Counted from the first letter of the stretch, positions 43,482 to 52,331 are shown. The stretch: 64,000 nt of DNA from Victivallis lenta (GCF_009695545.1 NZ_VUNS01000008.1:1-64000), one strand, 5' to 3'. Made by a program: numbers and translations. Notes: generated by a model from the letters alone, not told the origin.

Positions 43482-45002
43482 TCAGCGCAGGAAACAGGCC
43501 GGCGTGCAGCTCCAGGCGTGACAGGCGCTGTTGATGAGGGCGTCGCCGTACGGCGACAGGAAATCGTCGCCCGGCACATAGACTTCCCAGAAGGTGTCCG
43601 CACCGAGCCGCACCATGCCGCCCCAGTACGAATCGATCCACGCCTCCGCCTTTTCGCGCAGGCCGGCAAAGCAATACGCTTCGAGCAAATGGTGGTGCAT
43701 ATACGGTGTAACCGGACGCTGCGCGCCCGGAACTTGTTCGACCGCCAGCAGGATTTCACGCGCCTCCTCCGGCGTAAAGACTCCGGCCAGGATCGGCCAG
43801 ATCTGCCCGGCCCAGGAGACCTCGCCTTCAGGTCCGGAGAGGATCAGCTTCCGGTCCGCGTCGTAACGGAACCGCCGGAGCGCCTGCGCCAGACGCTCCG
43901 CTTCCGCGCGGCGGAGCTGCGCCTCCTCCGCATAGCCGAAACGCTCCGCCAGGCGCGCCAGCGCCCGCAGGCTGTAGATTGCGACCCCCTGCATCGGCAT
44001 CTGCCGGTCGAAAGCGGCCCAGTCGATGAATGCCCAGCCCTCCATGTCGTACCGGACCAGTCCGTCCGCATCGATTCCGGGGCGGAACAGCTCGTACTGC
44101 CGGACCGCCAGCGGATACAAATCCCTGCCGAGCTCGACATCCCCGGTTTCGCGGACCAGGTCTTCGAGCGTCGGGGCGAAGAGCAGCGCATAGTCGACCG
44201 TATCGTTGCCGTGGCGCAGCTCCGGCTCGGTATAGATGCAGCCGGGAACACGCCCGTCGTCATCGCTCGCCGCCGCCAGCAGCAGGAGAGAACGCTCGAT
44301 GAGATCGAAGCGGCGGAAGCTCGCCGCATTGGCCCGCGCCTGAAGCCGCAGGTCGCCGAGCCAGAGCCGCCGATCCCGCTTCGGGCCGTCTTCCATGACC
44401 GTCTGCATGCAGTTGCGGAGCGTCCGCAGGGCGACGCGGTCGATCGCCGCCCGTTCCGGAGAAAGCGCCGCCGGCGGCTCCGGCAAATCGCGCACCGCCG
44501 CCTCGGCGATCACCTCGACCGCGTCGAAAACGACCTGCTCGGCGACGCAGAGGATTTCGATTTTCAGATACCGCAACGAATAGCGGCGCGGCAGCACAAA
44601 TTCACCGGGGAGGATGTCGAAGTTCACAACCTCGTCCTGCAGCCACGCCCGGCTGAGGCCGCCGTGATAACCGGAAAAATCCGCCGACGCCTCGTACGGC
44701 AGTTCGGCCGCGGTCAGCCGCAGCCGCAGCGGCGAATCGTTCCTGCCGACCGGACGCATGCGGAGCCGCAGCCGCCCGACCACGCTTTCGCCGAAATCGA
44801 CAGTGAAGGAGTCCCCGCCGCCGAATGCACGCTCCCGCAAAGCCGCGGCCGGCGCGAGGTCGCGCATCCGGCACTTCTGCCAGGCGTCCTCACAGAATTC
44901 CGGCTCCACCAGAGCCCGCGGCTCCACGGCCCAATGTTCAAGCTCCGGCTTCAGCGATTCCGCGCGTTCCAGCCATTCGGCACGACGATCCCAATCTCTC
45001 AT
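43482..45002 (-). CDS. GH78-like glycosidase without signal peptide
   Basis: A 506-residue protein resembling the catalytic half of GH78 rhamnosidases. Residues about 60-180 are beta-rich (SFTVDFGESVVGRLRLRMRP, YLKIEILCVAEQVVFD), then the barrel has MEDGPKRDRRLWLGDLRLQA near residue 206, corresponding to the GH78 signature, YDMEGWAFIDWAAF near residue 320, and GADTFWEVYVPGDD near residue 470. The C-terminal beta domain of other GH78 enzymes is absent; the protein stops at AWSCTPACFLR. A paralogue of the GH78 at 37215 by the shared GDL and TFWE blocks. It has no export signal. It points away from the GntR regulator gene and has a plain 150-bp divergent gap. Confidence 0.75.
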   Translation of the reverse strand: MRDWDRRAEWLERAESLKPELEHWAVEPRALVEPEFCEDAWQKCRMRDLAPAAALRERAFGGGDSFTVDFGESVVGRLRLRMRPVGRNDSPLRLRLTAAELPYEASADFSGYHGGLSRAWLQDEVVNFDILPGEFVLPRRYSLRYLKIEILCVAEQVVFDAVEVIAEAAVRDLPEPPAALSPERAAIDRVALRTLRNCMQTVMEDGPKRDRRLWLGDLRLQARANAASFRRFDLIERSLLLLAAASDDDGRVPGCIYTEPELRHGNDTVDYALLFAPTLEDLVRETGDVELGRDLYPLAVRQYELFRPGIDADGLVRYDMEGWAFIDWAAFDRQMPMQGVAIYSLRALARLAERFGYAEEAQLRRAEAERLAQALRRFRYDADRKLILSGPEGEVSWAGQIWPILAGVFTPEEAREILLAVEQVPGAQRPVTPYMHHHLLEAYCFAGLREKAEAWIDSYWGGMVRLGADTFWEVYVPGDDFLSPYGDALINSACHAWSCTPACFLR

Positions 45003-45104
45003 TCCGACCCTCCGGATTGTTTCATTATCACCGACATTCTGTTTAAACTAGCCCTGCAAAACCGTCCCGGCAAGTTCTTTTCACCATTTCTTGACATTTT
45101 TGCC

Positions 45105-45132
45105 TTGACATTTTAAAATTTTTTGGTATAAT
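45105..45132 (+). promoter_or_regulatory. Consensus sigma70 promoter of the GntR-type regulator
   Basis: TTGACA at 45105-45110, 16-bp spacer, TATAAT at 45127-45132: both hexamers match consensus. Confidence 0.75.
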
Positions 45133-45138
45133 ATAAGT

Positions 45139-45164
45139 GTATCTTATGTGTATACATGAGATAC
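45139..45164. promoter_or_regulatory. Operator dyad at the regulator's transcription start
   Basis: GTATCTTATGT-GTAT-ACATGAGATAC: 11-bp arms with one mismatch, directly at the predicted start of transcription. It covers the in-frame ATG at 45156, which argues for translation from 45192 and for autorepression. Confidence 0.6.
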
Positions 45165-45191
45165 CAGAACAAATCTAACAGTATTTTAACA

Positions 45192-46229
45192 ATGATACAA
45201 CCAAAGCTCAAAATCACCAAACACTCCACTCCGGCCGAATATCAGCAGATCCGGAAATACGTGATCGACTCGGTGCTGGAGTCCGGCTGTGCACCGAAGC
45301 GGCTGGCTTCGATGCGGGAGATGGCGGGCTTCTTCAAGGTCAGCACCGCCACGGTCCAGCGCGCGCTGAAAGAGCTTGTCGACGACGATTACCTGACCGT
45401 AAAGCCCGGAATCGGGCTTTTTACGAACCCTGACCGCGGCTGGCTGCGCGAAAAGACCGAAGTCATCGGCGTGCTGGCCGCCGACGGGCGCCAGATCTAC
45501 TATGAGAATTTTCTGTGGGATCTCCTGTCGGCCGTCGGGCGCCGGATCACGTCGGGCCGGAAACTGCTGTACCCGATCAATCTGTTCCACACGGCCGGCC
45601 ATGTGCCGGAGAGCCTCGCGTTTCTCTCCATGACCGGGCTGATCTGGCTCGGGCCGGACTTCGCGCCGTCCGCCGCGGCGGACGCTTTCTTCGCGGCTCT
45701 GACCGTTCCGGCGGTCACCGTCAACGATCCGCGGGCCGGACACTCCTGCATCAGTTACGACATGGAGCTCGAGGGGTATCAGGTCGGCCGGAAACTGCTG
45801 GGAGAGGGACGCCGGTCGCCGGTCGTCATCGCCAAGCGGCCCGATATGCCGCAGATCGCCGGGCTGCGCCGCGCCTTCTCCGAATCGGGAACGCCGTTCA
45901 ACGACAGGCTGCTCGTGCTGCGCAATCCCGGTATGGCCGACCGTCTCCACACGATCTTCGACCTGCTCGAAATGCCCGAGGCGATCTATGCGGTCGGCGG
46001 CATGCTGCGCGACATCGAGCCGGTTCTCCGGGAGCGCCGGCCCGACTTCGACCGCTGCCGCCTGATCGGGGAGTCCTCGGTCTGGAAACCCGACTTCCGG
46101 GGCTGGGTCGTCGGCCATGAATACGAGCTTCTGGCGGAAACCGCCTGCAGCCAGCTTTTTGCGGAGATCGACGGCGGCCCCCGCAGGGACCACCGGATTC
46201 CGAGAAAAATCAAGTTGCACCATCCATAA
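45192..46229 (+). CDS. GntR/LacI-type hybrid transcriptional regulator
   Basis: A 345-residue regulator. The winged helix is at the N-terminus: [15 protein letters not shown] near residue 19, [25 protein letters not shown] near residues 39-63 and [14 protein letters not shown], the GntR pattern. The remainder looks like a periplasmic-binding-protein fold effector domain ([40 protein letters not shown]). Such regulators bind a sugar and release DNA. The ATG at 45192 is chosen because an upstream ATG sits inside the operator dyad. It is followed at 16 bp by a pseudopilin and then a GH5, which it likely controls along with itself. Confidence 0.82.
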   Translation: MIQPKLKITKHSTPAEYQQIRKYVIDSVLESGCAPKRLASMREMAGFFKVSTATVQRALKELVDDDYLTVKPGIGLFTNPDRGWLREKTEVIGVLAADGRQIYYENFLWDLLSAVGRRITSGRKLLYPINLFHTAGHVPESLAFLSMTGLIWLGPDFAPSAAADAFFAALTVPAVTVNDPRAGHSCISYDMELEGYQVGRKLLGEGRRSPVVIAKRPDMPQIAGLRRAFSESGTPFNDRLLVLRNPGMADRLHTIFDLLEMPEAIYAVGGMLRDIEPVLRERRPDFDRCRLIGESSVWKPDFRGWVVGHEYELLAETACSQLFAEIDGGPRRDHRIPRKIKLHHP

Positions 46230-46245
46230 CCAAGGGAGAGTTCTC

Positions 46246-46968
46246 ATGAAACCGCTGAAACCATTCACACTGATCGAACTTCTGGTCGTCATTGCGATCA
46301 TCGCAATCCTGGCTTCGATGCTGCTGCCCGCGCTGAACCAGGCGCGCGACCGGGCCAAAACCATCAAATGCACCTCCAACCAGAAGCAGCTCGGCACCTA
46401 TGTGCAGATGTACACCGACCAGAACAACGGCATCGTCATGAACGACGACGGCAACATCAAGCCCGCCAACAACGGCAAATGGCAGTCGATGCTGATGATG
46501 CTCTACATGCCGGGTTCCGAGATCAAAGACTGGGGATTCTACGACGAACAGCTCAAGCGGCCCTACGGCATTTTCGCCTGCCCGGCCGGCGCCGACGGAA
46601 TGCCGAACCCGGACGGGTCGCGCCACTACGGCATCAACCGCCACTACGCCTCCTATGAAGGCGGCGGCGGCCGGATCATGCGCAAAACCGCCTCGATCCG
46701 CCGACCCTCCGCGCGCATGATGCTGATGGACATCGACCGGACCATCGCCTGGGCGACGCCGTGCGCGGCCAACGCCGCCGACCTCTCCGGCAACGCGACC
46801 GCCGGAGGCGTCTGGTGGAAGCACGGCAACGGCGCGAACGTGACCTTCGCCGACGGCCACTCCGAATGGAAGTCCCGCAACGACGTCCCGGCCGACGGCT
46901 GGACGCCCGACCTGACCAGCCCCCGCTACTTCTGGGGCACCGCCAACATCCAGTATGCGCAGCAGTAA
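46246..46968 (+). CDS. Prepilin-type pseudopilin with H-X9-DG motif
   Basis: A 240-residue protein from ATG 46246 with AGGGAGAG as ribosome binding site. It starts [22 protein letters not shown] and continues [22 protein letters not shown]. The C-terminal [17 protein letters not shown] fits H-X9-DG. It lies between the GntR-type regulator (16 bp upstream) and a secreted GH5 (14 bp downstream), so all three are probably co-transcribed. Of the five copies its ending is closest to the one at 28354. Confidence 0.9.
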   Translation: MKPLKPFTLIELLVVIAIIAILASMLLPALNQARDRAKTIKCTSNQKQLGTYVQMYTDQNNGIVMNDDGNIKPANNGKWQSMLMMLYMPGSEIKDWGFYDEQLKRPYGIFACPAGADGMPNPDGSRHYGINRHYASYEGGGGRIMRKTASIRRPSARMMLMDIDRTIAWATPCAANAADLSGNATAGGVWWKHGNGANVTFADGHSEWKSRNDVPADGWTPDLTSPRYFWGTANIQYAQQ

Positions 46969-46982
46969 AGGGAGGACCCGGG

Positions 46983-48509
46983 TTGAAACAGCTTCTTTTC
47001 ACTCTCGCCGTGCTCTCGGCGCTGCTGCCGGCGGCGGCCCGGGAGACGGTCGGCGGCAATTACGCCGCCCTGCCGTGGAAAAGCACGGACGGCACCGGAC
47101 GGATCGAAACCGTCGACGGGCGCCGCATCGCCGTCATCGACGTGCCGGAAGGTTCCGAAAAGGGACAGCACTGGCTGACCGCGCCGGTCGATCTTACGCC
47201 GTTCCTCGACCGGCGCGTGACCATGTCGGTCCGCTGCCGCTGGAGCGGCGTCACGCCGCCGCTCGAACCGTGGAACGGCGTCAAATTCATGCTCGACTAC
47301 GTCGGCGGCAACGGCGCCCATTTCTGGTGCCACCCGCAGAAACTCTGGAACAGCCGCGACTGGGGCGAAATCTCCGTCGTCATCGAACCGCCGGAACCGG
47401 GTTCGCACTCCGGGCGGCTCGTGCTCGGGCTTGAAAGCAGCTCCGGCCGGGTCGAATTCGACCTCGATTCGCTCCGGACTTTCGTCATGTTCAGCCCGCA
47501 GGACCGGGTCAACCTCGACTACAAAGCAAGCTACCCGGAGAAGATCGCCGGCGGCCCGCGCCGCCGCGGCGTCATGTCGCCGCACCGCATGACCGAAGAG
47601 GATTTCAAAACGCTGAAGGAGTGGAACGTGAATCTGGTCCGCTTCCAGCTCATGCGCAACTGGGGCAGGCTCGGAACCGAACTCGACCTCGCCGATTACG
47701 ACCGCTGGATCAACGCCCGGCTGGACCGGCTCGCCGGGGAGCTCGACCTTGCGGCGCGGTACGGAATCAAAGCGGTCATCGACCTCCATACCCCGCCCGG
47801 CGGCTCCACCGACGGCAAAAACATGCTCATGTTCTTTGACAAAAAGTACCACGACCACTTCATCGAAGTCTGGAAACGGATCGCGAAACGGTTCAGGGGC
47901 CACCCGGCCGTCTGGGCCTACGACCTCATCAACGAACCGACGCAGGTGACGCCCGCGCCGTTCGACTACTGGACGACCCAGAAGAACGCGGCGGAGGCGG
48001 TCCGCGCCATCGATCCGGACACCCCGGTCATAATCGAATCGAACGAGGCGGACCGCCCGCAGACCTATCCGTATCTGTCGCCGCTGGCGATGGACAATGT
48101 GATCTATGAGGTCCACATGTATATGCCGACGGGATTCACTCACCAGGGGGTTGAAGCGCCCGAACCGTACCGGAGTTATCCGGGATCGATCTACGGAACT
48201 GTGTGGGACAAGGAGAAAATCCGCGAAACCCTTCAGCCGGTGCGCGACTTCCAGCTCCGCCACAACGCGAAGATCTACGTCGGCGAATTCTCCGCCGTGA
48301 TCTGGGCGCCCGGCGCCGACCGATATCTCGAAGATTGCATCGAAATCTTCGAAGAATACGGCTGGGACTGGAGTTACCACGCCTTCCGGGAATGGAACGG
48401 CTGGAGCCTCGAACATGAGGGTGAAAGCCACGTCTCCATGCGCCCGTCACCGGACAACGCCCGCAAGCGCGTGCTGCTCAAATACTTTTCGCGCAACACC
48501 GCCGAATAG
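46983..48509 (+). CDS. Secreted GH5 with N-terminal jelly-roll domain
   Basis: A 508-residue enzyme starting at TTG 46983, chosen because GGGAGG lies 7 nt before it and the signal peptide KQLLFTLAVLSALLPAAARE begins there. Residues about 25-165 are a jelly-roll (WNGVKFMLDYVGGNG, VEFDLDSLRTFVMF). GH5 starts near GGPRRRGVMSPHRMTEED; acid/base Glu is in AYDLINEPTQV and nucleophile Glu in IYVGEFSAVIWAPG. It has close paralogues at 48649 and 50249 on the opposite strand, with a shared NVIYEVHMYMP and CIEIFEEYGWDW. It ends before a strong terminator at 48524. Confidence 0.9.
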   Translation: MKQLLFTLAVLSALLPAAARETVGGNYAALPWKSTDGTGRIETVDGRRIAVIDVPEGSEKGQHWLTAPVDLTPFLDRRVTMSVRCRWSGVTPPLEPWNGVKFMLDYVGGNGAHFWCHPQKLWNSRDWGEISVVIEPPEPGSHSGRLVLGLESSSGRVEFDLDSLRTFVMFSPQDRVNLDYKASYPEKIAGGPRRRGVMSPHRMTEEDFKTLKEWNVNLVRFQLMRNWGRLGTELDLADYDRWINARLDRLAGELDLAARYGIKAVIDLHTPPGGSTDGKNMLMFFDKKYHDHFIEVWKRIAKRFRGHPAVWAYDLINEPTQVTPAPFDYWTTQKNAAEAVRAIDPDTPVIIESNEADRPQTYPYLSPLAMDNVIYEVHMYMPTGFTHQGVEAPEPYRSYPGSIYGTVWDKEKIRETLQPVRDFQLRHNAKIYVGEFSAVIWAPGADRYLEDCIEIFEEYGWDWSYHAFREWNGWSLEHEGESHVSMRPSPDNARKRVLLKYFSRNTAE

Positions 48510-48523
48510 CGCGGACAATCCAA

Positions 48524-48566
48524 GCCCCCGCAAACGGGATTTCTCCATTTGCGGGGGCCGTTTTTT
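48524..48566 (+). terminator. Intrinsic terminator after the plus-strand GH5
   Basis: Perfect 11-bp stem GCCCCCGCAAA / TTTGCGGGGGC, 13-nt loop, then T6 at 48561-48566. Confidence 0.9.
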
Positions 48567-48648
48567 ATTCAGAAAGGGAAAAACCTCCCGTTCTCACCTG
48601 CCTCCGAGATGCCTCGCTCCCGGGGGAGAGAGGAGCTTCCTTCAGCTT

Positions 48649-50193
48649 TTACCGGTTCCGGCTGAAATACTTCAGCAGGACCTTCTTCCGGGGGGTATCC
48701 TCCTTCGCGGGCTTCAGGTCGGATGGATTCGTCCCTTCATGCTCGACGCTCCAGCCGGACCACTCGCGAAATGCGTGATAGGTCCAGTCCCAGCCGTACT
48801 CCTCGAAGATTTCGATGCAGTCGTTGATGTACTTCTCCGCGCCCGGCGCCCAGGCGATGGCGGAAAATTCGCCGACGTAGATCTCCGCGTTGTGGCGGAG
48901 CTGGAAGTCGCGCACCGGCTGAAGGGTTTCGCGGATTTTCTCCTTGTCCCACTTCTCCCCTTCGAGCACGCCGGGATAGACGCTGGACGGCCCTTCGCCG
49001 CGCAGCCGCTGGTGTGTGTAGGTCAGCGGGAAATACATATGAACCTTGTAGATGATGTTGTCCATCGCCAGCGGCGACAGATACGGATAGGTCTGCGGCC
49101 GGTCGGATTCGTTCGACTCGATCATGATCGGCGTATCCGGGTCGATCTCCCGGATCGCCTCGGCGGCCATGCGCTGCAGATTCCAGTAATCGTACGGCGC
49201 GGGCATCGCCTGCACCGGTTCGTTCACGAGATCGTAGGCATAAAGCTGCGGATGGTCCTTGAACCGCTTTGCGATCCGTCTCCAGACCTCGATGAAATGG
49301 TCGGCGTACTTCTTCTCAAAGAACATGCGCATGTTGCTGCTCGAAATCTTGCCGCCCGGCGGCGTATGCAGATCAATGACGAATTTGATGTCGTACTCCT
49401 TCGCCTGATCCATCGCTTTCTCAAGGTTGTCGAGTTTGCCGTTCAGCCACTGGTCATACTCGGCGAGATCGACTTCCGTCCCGATCGCTCCCCAGTTGCG
49501 GGTCTGCTGGGCGCGGATCAGATTCACATTCCACTCCTTCAGGGTTTTGAGGTCCTCGGGGCGGATGGTTCCCGGCGACATGACGCCGCGCTGGCGGCGA
49601 TGATTCGCGATGCGCTCCGGATATTTGACCTTGTAATCGAGGTTGACCCGGTCCTCCGGCGAAAACAGGATTCCGGCCTGAAGCGAATCGAGGTCGAACT
49701 CGATCCGTCCCGAACTGTCCTGCAATCCGAGCGACAGCACGCCGGTTTCGGCCGTATCGCGGAACGTCACATTGAACGCAAGCGGCTGCCAGCCGTCGGT
49801 CGAACCGAATGCGCCGTTCGAGCCGGGCCACTGCATCGGCGCCTCCGGCCCCGGCTTGTAGGCCAGCATGAACTTCACGCCGTTGTACGGCTGCGGCGGT
49901 TTCGACACATCGGTGCACCGGTAGCGGACGAAAAAGGTGATGGTTCTGCCGCGATACGGTTTCAGGTCGAGCTCCCGCTCGAACCAGTGGTGTCCGGACG
50001 CTTTGTCCTTCGGGACGTCGGTGACCAGCACGCTCCTGCCGTCGACGGTCTCAATCCGGCTGTATCCGCCGGCCGGCTTCCACTCCAGCTTCGAAAGTTC
50101 CGGGCCGACCGGCCGCAGCCGCGCCTCGGCGGCCGGAAGCGTCACAACCGCGAACACCATCGCGGCAAAAACCGAAAACAGTTTTTTCAACAT
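48649..50193 (-). CDS. Secreted GH5 with N-terminal jelly-roll domain
   Basis: A 514-residue enzyme from ATG 50193. GGAGG is at 50198-50203, and the upstream in-frame ATG at 50205 sits in the terminator T-run. Signal peptide MLKKLFSVFAAMVFAVVTLPAAEA. Jelly roll to about residue 165 (PYNGVKFMLAYKPGPEAPM, IEFDLDSLQAG), then GH5 from RQRGVMSPGTIRPEDL. Acid/base Glu is in AYDLVNEPVQAM, nucleophile Glu in IYVGEFSAIAWAPG, and the last third has DWTYHAFREWSGWSVEHEG. A strong intrinsic terminator lies between this gene and the upstream GH5 with no room for a promoter, so expression must come through readthrough. Confidence 0.9.
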   Translation of the reverse strand: MLKKLFSVFAAMVFAVVTLPAAEARLRPVGPELSKLEWKPAGGYSRIETVDGRSVLVTDVPKDKASGHHWFERELDLKPYRGRTITFFVRYRCTDVSKPPQPYNGVKFMLAYKPGPEAPMQWPGSNGAFGSTDGWQPLAFNVTFRDTAETGVLSLGLQDSSGRIEFDLDSLQAGILFSPEDRVNLDYKVKYPERIANHRRQRGVMSPGTIRPEDLKTLKEWNVNLIRAQQTRNWGAIGTEVDLAEYDQWLNGKLDNLEKAMDQAKEYDIKFVIDLHTPPGGKISSSNMRMFFEKKYADHFIEVWRRIAKRFKDHPQLYAYDLVNEPVQAMPAPYDYWNLQRMAAEAIREIDPDTPIMIESNESDRPQTYPYLSPLAMDNIIYKVHMYFPLTYTHQRLRGEGPSSVYPGVLEGEKWDKEKIRETLQPVRDFQLRHNAEIYVGEFSAIAWAPGAEKYINDCIEIFEEYGWDWTYHAFREWSGWSVEHEGTNPSDLKPAKEDTPRKKVLLKYFSRNR

Positions 50194-50204
50194 GGTTTCC
50201 TCCA

Positions 50205-50234
50205 TAAAAAAGGCCGTTCCACAAAAACGGCCTT
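50205..50234 (-). terminator. Intrinsic terminator or attenuator between two GH5 genes
   Basis: On the minus strand AAGGCCGTT / AACGGCCTT with a 7-nt loop is followed by TTTTTT, then after only a few bases by GGAGG and the ATG at 50193. About 12 bp separate the T-run and the start codon. Confidence 0.85.
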
Positions 50235-50248
50235 CCTCGGTTGACGGG

Positions 50249-51829
50249 TTATTTTTCGACGCCGCGCCGGAACGCTTCGAGCAGCGCGTCCTTGCGGTCG
50301 TTGCCTTTCGAGGGGGAGAGCCTGCCGGGCATGCCTTCATGCTCGACGCTCCAGCCGTCCCATTCGCGGAAGGCGTGGTAGGTCCAATCCCAGCCGTACT
50401 CCTCGAAAACGTCGATGCAGTCGCGGATGTAGTCGGCCGCGCCCGGCGCCCAGGCGATGGCGGAGAATTCGCCGACGTAGATGCGGGCGTTGTGCCGGAG
50501 CTGGAAATCGCGCACCGGCTTCAGGTGCTTCCGGATCATCTCCTTATCCCACTTCTCGCTGCCGATCATGCCGGGATATTTGATGAGGTCGGCCTTGCTG
50601 CCCTGTTCCCCGAAGGCATTGTGGACAAACTGGTGCGTGAACTGGCCCGGAGCGTACATATGAACCTGATAGATCACATTGTCCATCGCCAGCGGCGACA
50701 GATAGGAGTAGGTCGGAGCCGAATCCCAGTCGTTCGATTCGATCATGATCGGAGTATCCGGGTCAATCCGGCGGACCGCTTCGGCGGCCATGCGCTGGAT
50801 GTTCCAGTAATCGTACTTGGCCGGACGGGTCTGAAACGGTTCGTTGACAAGATCATAGGCCCAGACCGACGGGTTGCCCTTGAACCGCTTCGCGATGCGT
50901 TCCCACACATTCACGAAGTGATCGGCATACTTCTTGTCGAAGAACATCGTCATGTTGCGGTCCTCGCCGCGGCCGCCCGGAGGCGAATGCAGGTCGATGA
51001 CGAACCTGATGCCGTACTTCTCGGCGCGCCTGAACACGTCCTCGAGGTGATCGAGCTTGCCGTTCAGCCACTTGTCGTATTCGGCAAGATCGCGGTCGGT
51101 GTTCGACTTGCCCCAGTCGCGGGTGATCTGCGCGCGAACGAGCTTGACATTCCAGTCATGCAGCGTCCTGAGATCGTCGTCCGTAAAGGTGTGCGGAGAC
51201 ATCACGCCGCGCAGGACCGGCGTCTCGGCAACCTCCTTCGGGTACTTCACCTTGTAATTCTGGTTGACGCGCGGAAAGAGCCGGAAGACCCGCAATGTGG
51301 AGAGATCGAACTCGACCTCGCCCGAACTGTCCTGCAACCCGAGCTGCAGCCGGCCCTTGCCGGCGGAGTCCGATACCGATACCGTGAAACTGGTCTCCCG
51401 CCAGTCGAAGGTGCCCTTCAGATTCGACGGATGGTGCCAGAATTCCCGGCCGTCGCCGTCCTTGTAGTTCAGCATGAACTTGACGCCGTTGTAGCTCTGT
51501 CTCGGCGTGGAGACGTCCTTCGCCCGTACCCGGATCATGAAGCAGAGCGATTCGCCGCGGAACTTGCTGAGGTCGACCTGCGTTTCGGCGCAGTTCATGC
51601 CGCTCTTATCGGGGCTGTCGGCCGGAACGGTGACGGTCAGGAAGGTCCTGCCGTCCTTTGCGGATTCTCTGCCGTACTTGCCGAGACTCCATTTCGCCTT
51701 CGCCAGACCGCTGAATTCGGGGATCGCCGGCGGCAGCGCGTCTTCCGCCGCCACGGACAATGCGAACACTCCCGCCGCGGCGCAGGCCGCAAGCTTGAAT
51801 GTCCGGGTGAAAAGCCGTTTGAACCGCAT
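50249..51829 (-). CDS. Secreted GH5 with N-terminal jelly-roll domain
   Basis: A 526-residue enzyme from ATG 51829 with AAAGGAGG as ribosome binding site and signal peptide MRFKRLFTRTFKLAACAAAG. Jelly roll to about residue 180 (SYNGVKFMLNYKDGDGREFW, VEFDLSTLRVFRLF). GH5 from VLRGVMSPHTFTDDDL; acid/base Glu in AYDLVNEPFQTR, nucleophile Glu in IYVGEFSAIAWAPG. It is closest to the 48649 copy, and both probably arose by tandem duplication. A 165-bp repeat in two tandem copies begins 21 bp upstream of its start codon and must hold or adjoin its promoter. Confidence 0.9.
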   Translation of the reverse strand: MRFKRLFTRTFKLAACAAAGVFALSVAAEDALPPAIPEFSGLAKAKWSLGKYGRESAKDGRTFLTVTVPADSPDKSGMNCAETQVDLSKFRGESLCFMIRVRAKDVSTPRQSYNGVKFMLNYKDGDGREFWHHPSNLKGTFDWRETSFTVSVSDSAGKGRLQLGLQDSSGEVEFDLSTLRVFRLFPRVNQNYKVKYPKEVAETPVLRGVMSPHTFTDDDLRTLHDWNVKLVRAQITRDWGKSNTDRDLAEYDKWLNGKLDHLEDVFRRAEKYGIRFVIDLHSPPGGRGEDRNMTMFFDKKYADHFVNVWERIAKRFKGNPSVWAYDLVNEPFQTRPAKYDYWNIQRMAAEAVRRIDPDTPIMIESNDWDSAPTYSYLSPLAMDNVIYQVHMYAPGQFTHQFVHNAFGEQGSKADLIKYPGMIGSEKWDKEMIRKHLKPVRDFQLRHNARIYVGEFSAIAWAPGAADYIRDCIDVFEEYGWDWTYHAFREWDGWSVEHEGMPGRLSPSKGNDRKDALLEAFRRGVEK

Positions 51830-51849
51830 GACATGACCTCCTTTGTTCC

Positions 51850-52014
51850 CCGAAAAGTTGCCACCTTCCTCCTTCGCCGAGGCTGCGGAGGACAAGCCGG
51901 GCTTGTCATCCACAGCATTTGCGCGGCGGATGACACTCTCCGGGAGCCCCGCTCTACGGTGTTCCGTGCGGCTCCGCCGTACTCACACCTCCGAGAAAGG
52001 CATTGTTAATATTT
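51850..52014. repeat. 165-bp tandem repeat, copy 1
   Basis: Nearly identical to 52017-52182 (a single-base insertion and a few substitutions). It contains the perfect dyad GACAAGCC-G-GGCTTGTC near 51890 and ends in CATTGTTAATATTT. It lies just upstream of the ribosome binding site of the minus-strand GH5 at 51829. The unit resembles a dispersed intergenic palindromic element. Confidence 0.85.
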
Positions 52015-52016
52015 TT

Positions 52017-52182
52017 CCGAAAAGTTGCCACCCTTCCTCCTTCGCCGAGGCTGCGGAGGACAAGTCGGGCTTGTCATCCACAGCATTTGCGCGGCGGATG
52101 ACACTCTCCGGGAGCCCCGCTCTGCGGTGTTCCGTGCGGCTCCGCCGTACTCACACCTCCGAGAAAGGCATTGTTAATATTT
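52017..52182. repeat. 165-bp tandem repeat, copy 2
   Basis: Same orientation and sequence as copy 1, with the dyad changed to GACAAGTC-G-GGCTTGTC (G-T pair), a compensatory-like difference that keeps the hairpin. Neither copy encodes a convincing protein. Confidence 0.85.
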
Positions 52183-52209
52183 CGATGGCATCAACATGCC
52201 GTCTCTTTC

Positions 52210-52226
52210 ATCGAAAACGTTTCGAT
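52210..52226. promoter_or_regulatory. ATCGAAA-ACG-TTTCGAT dyad, possible LacI-family operator
   Basis: Perfect 7-bp arms with a 3-bp centre in the gap between divergent GH5 (51829) and lipoprotein (52409) genes. It resembles LacI-family sites but with odd spacing. It could serve the LacI regulator at 57030-58043. Confidence 0.45.
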
Positions 52227-52331
52227 TACCATGTTAACCCAGGATATGAATTCACTATAGCGCGCGGAAAATGAAATGTCAAACCGCAAACCGCAAATTC
52301 GGCGTTTTTTCCGGGAACGGGTCGCGCCGCC

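Noticed and set aside
46926-48431. 501-codon minus-strand open frame opposite the plus-strand GH5
   Set aside because: A shadow of the GH5 gene without any motif or start signal.
49937-50120. Possible extra start of the minus GH5 at 50340 or 50205
   Set aside because: 50340 lies inside the upstream GH5 gene and crosses the terminator; 50205 falls in the terminator T-run. ATG 50193 has a proper ribosome binding site and signal peptide.
48415-52009. Two plus-strand frames of 609 and 690 codons opposite the GH5 pair
   Set aside because: Antisense to two enzymes with signal peptides, catalytic residues and ribosome binding sites; no domain content.
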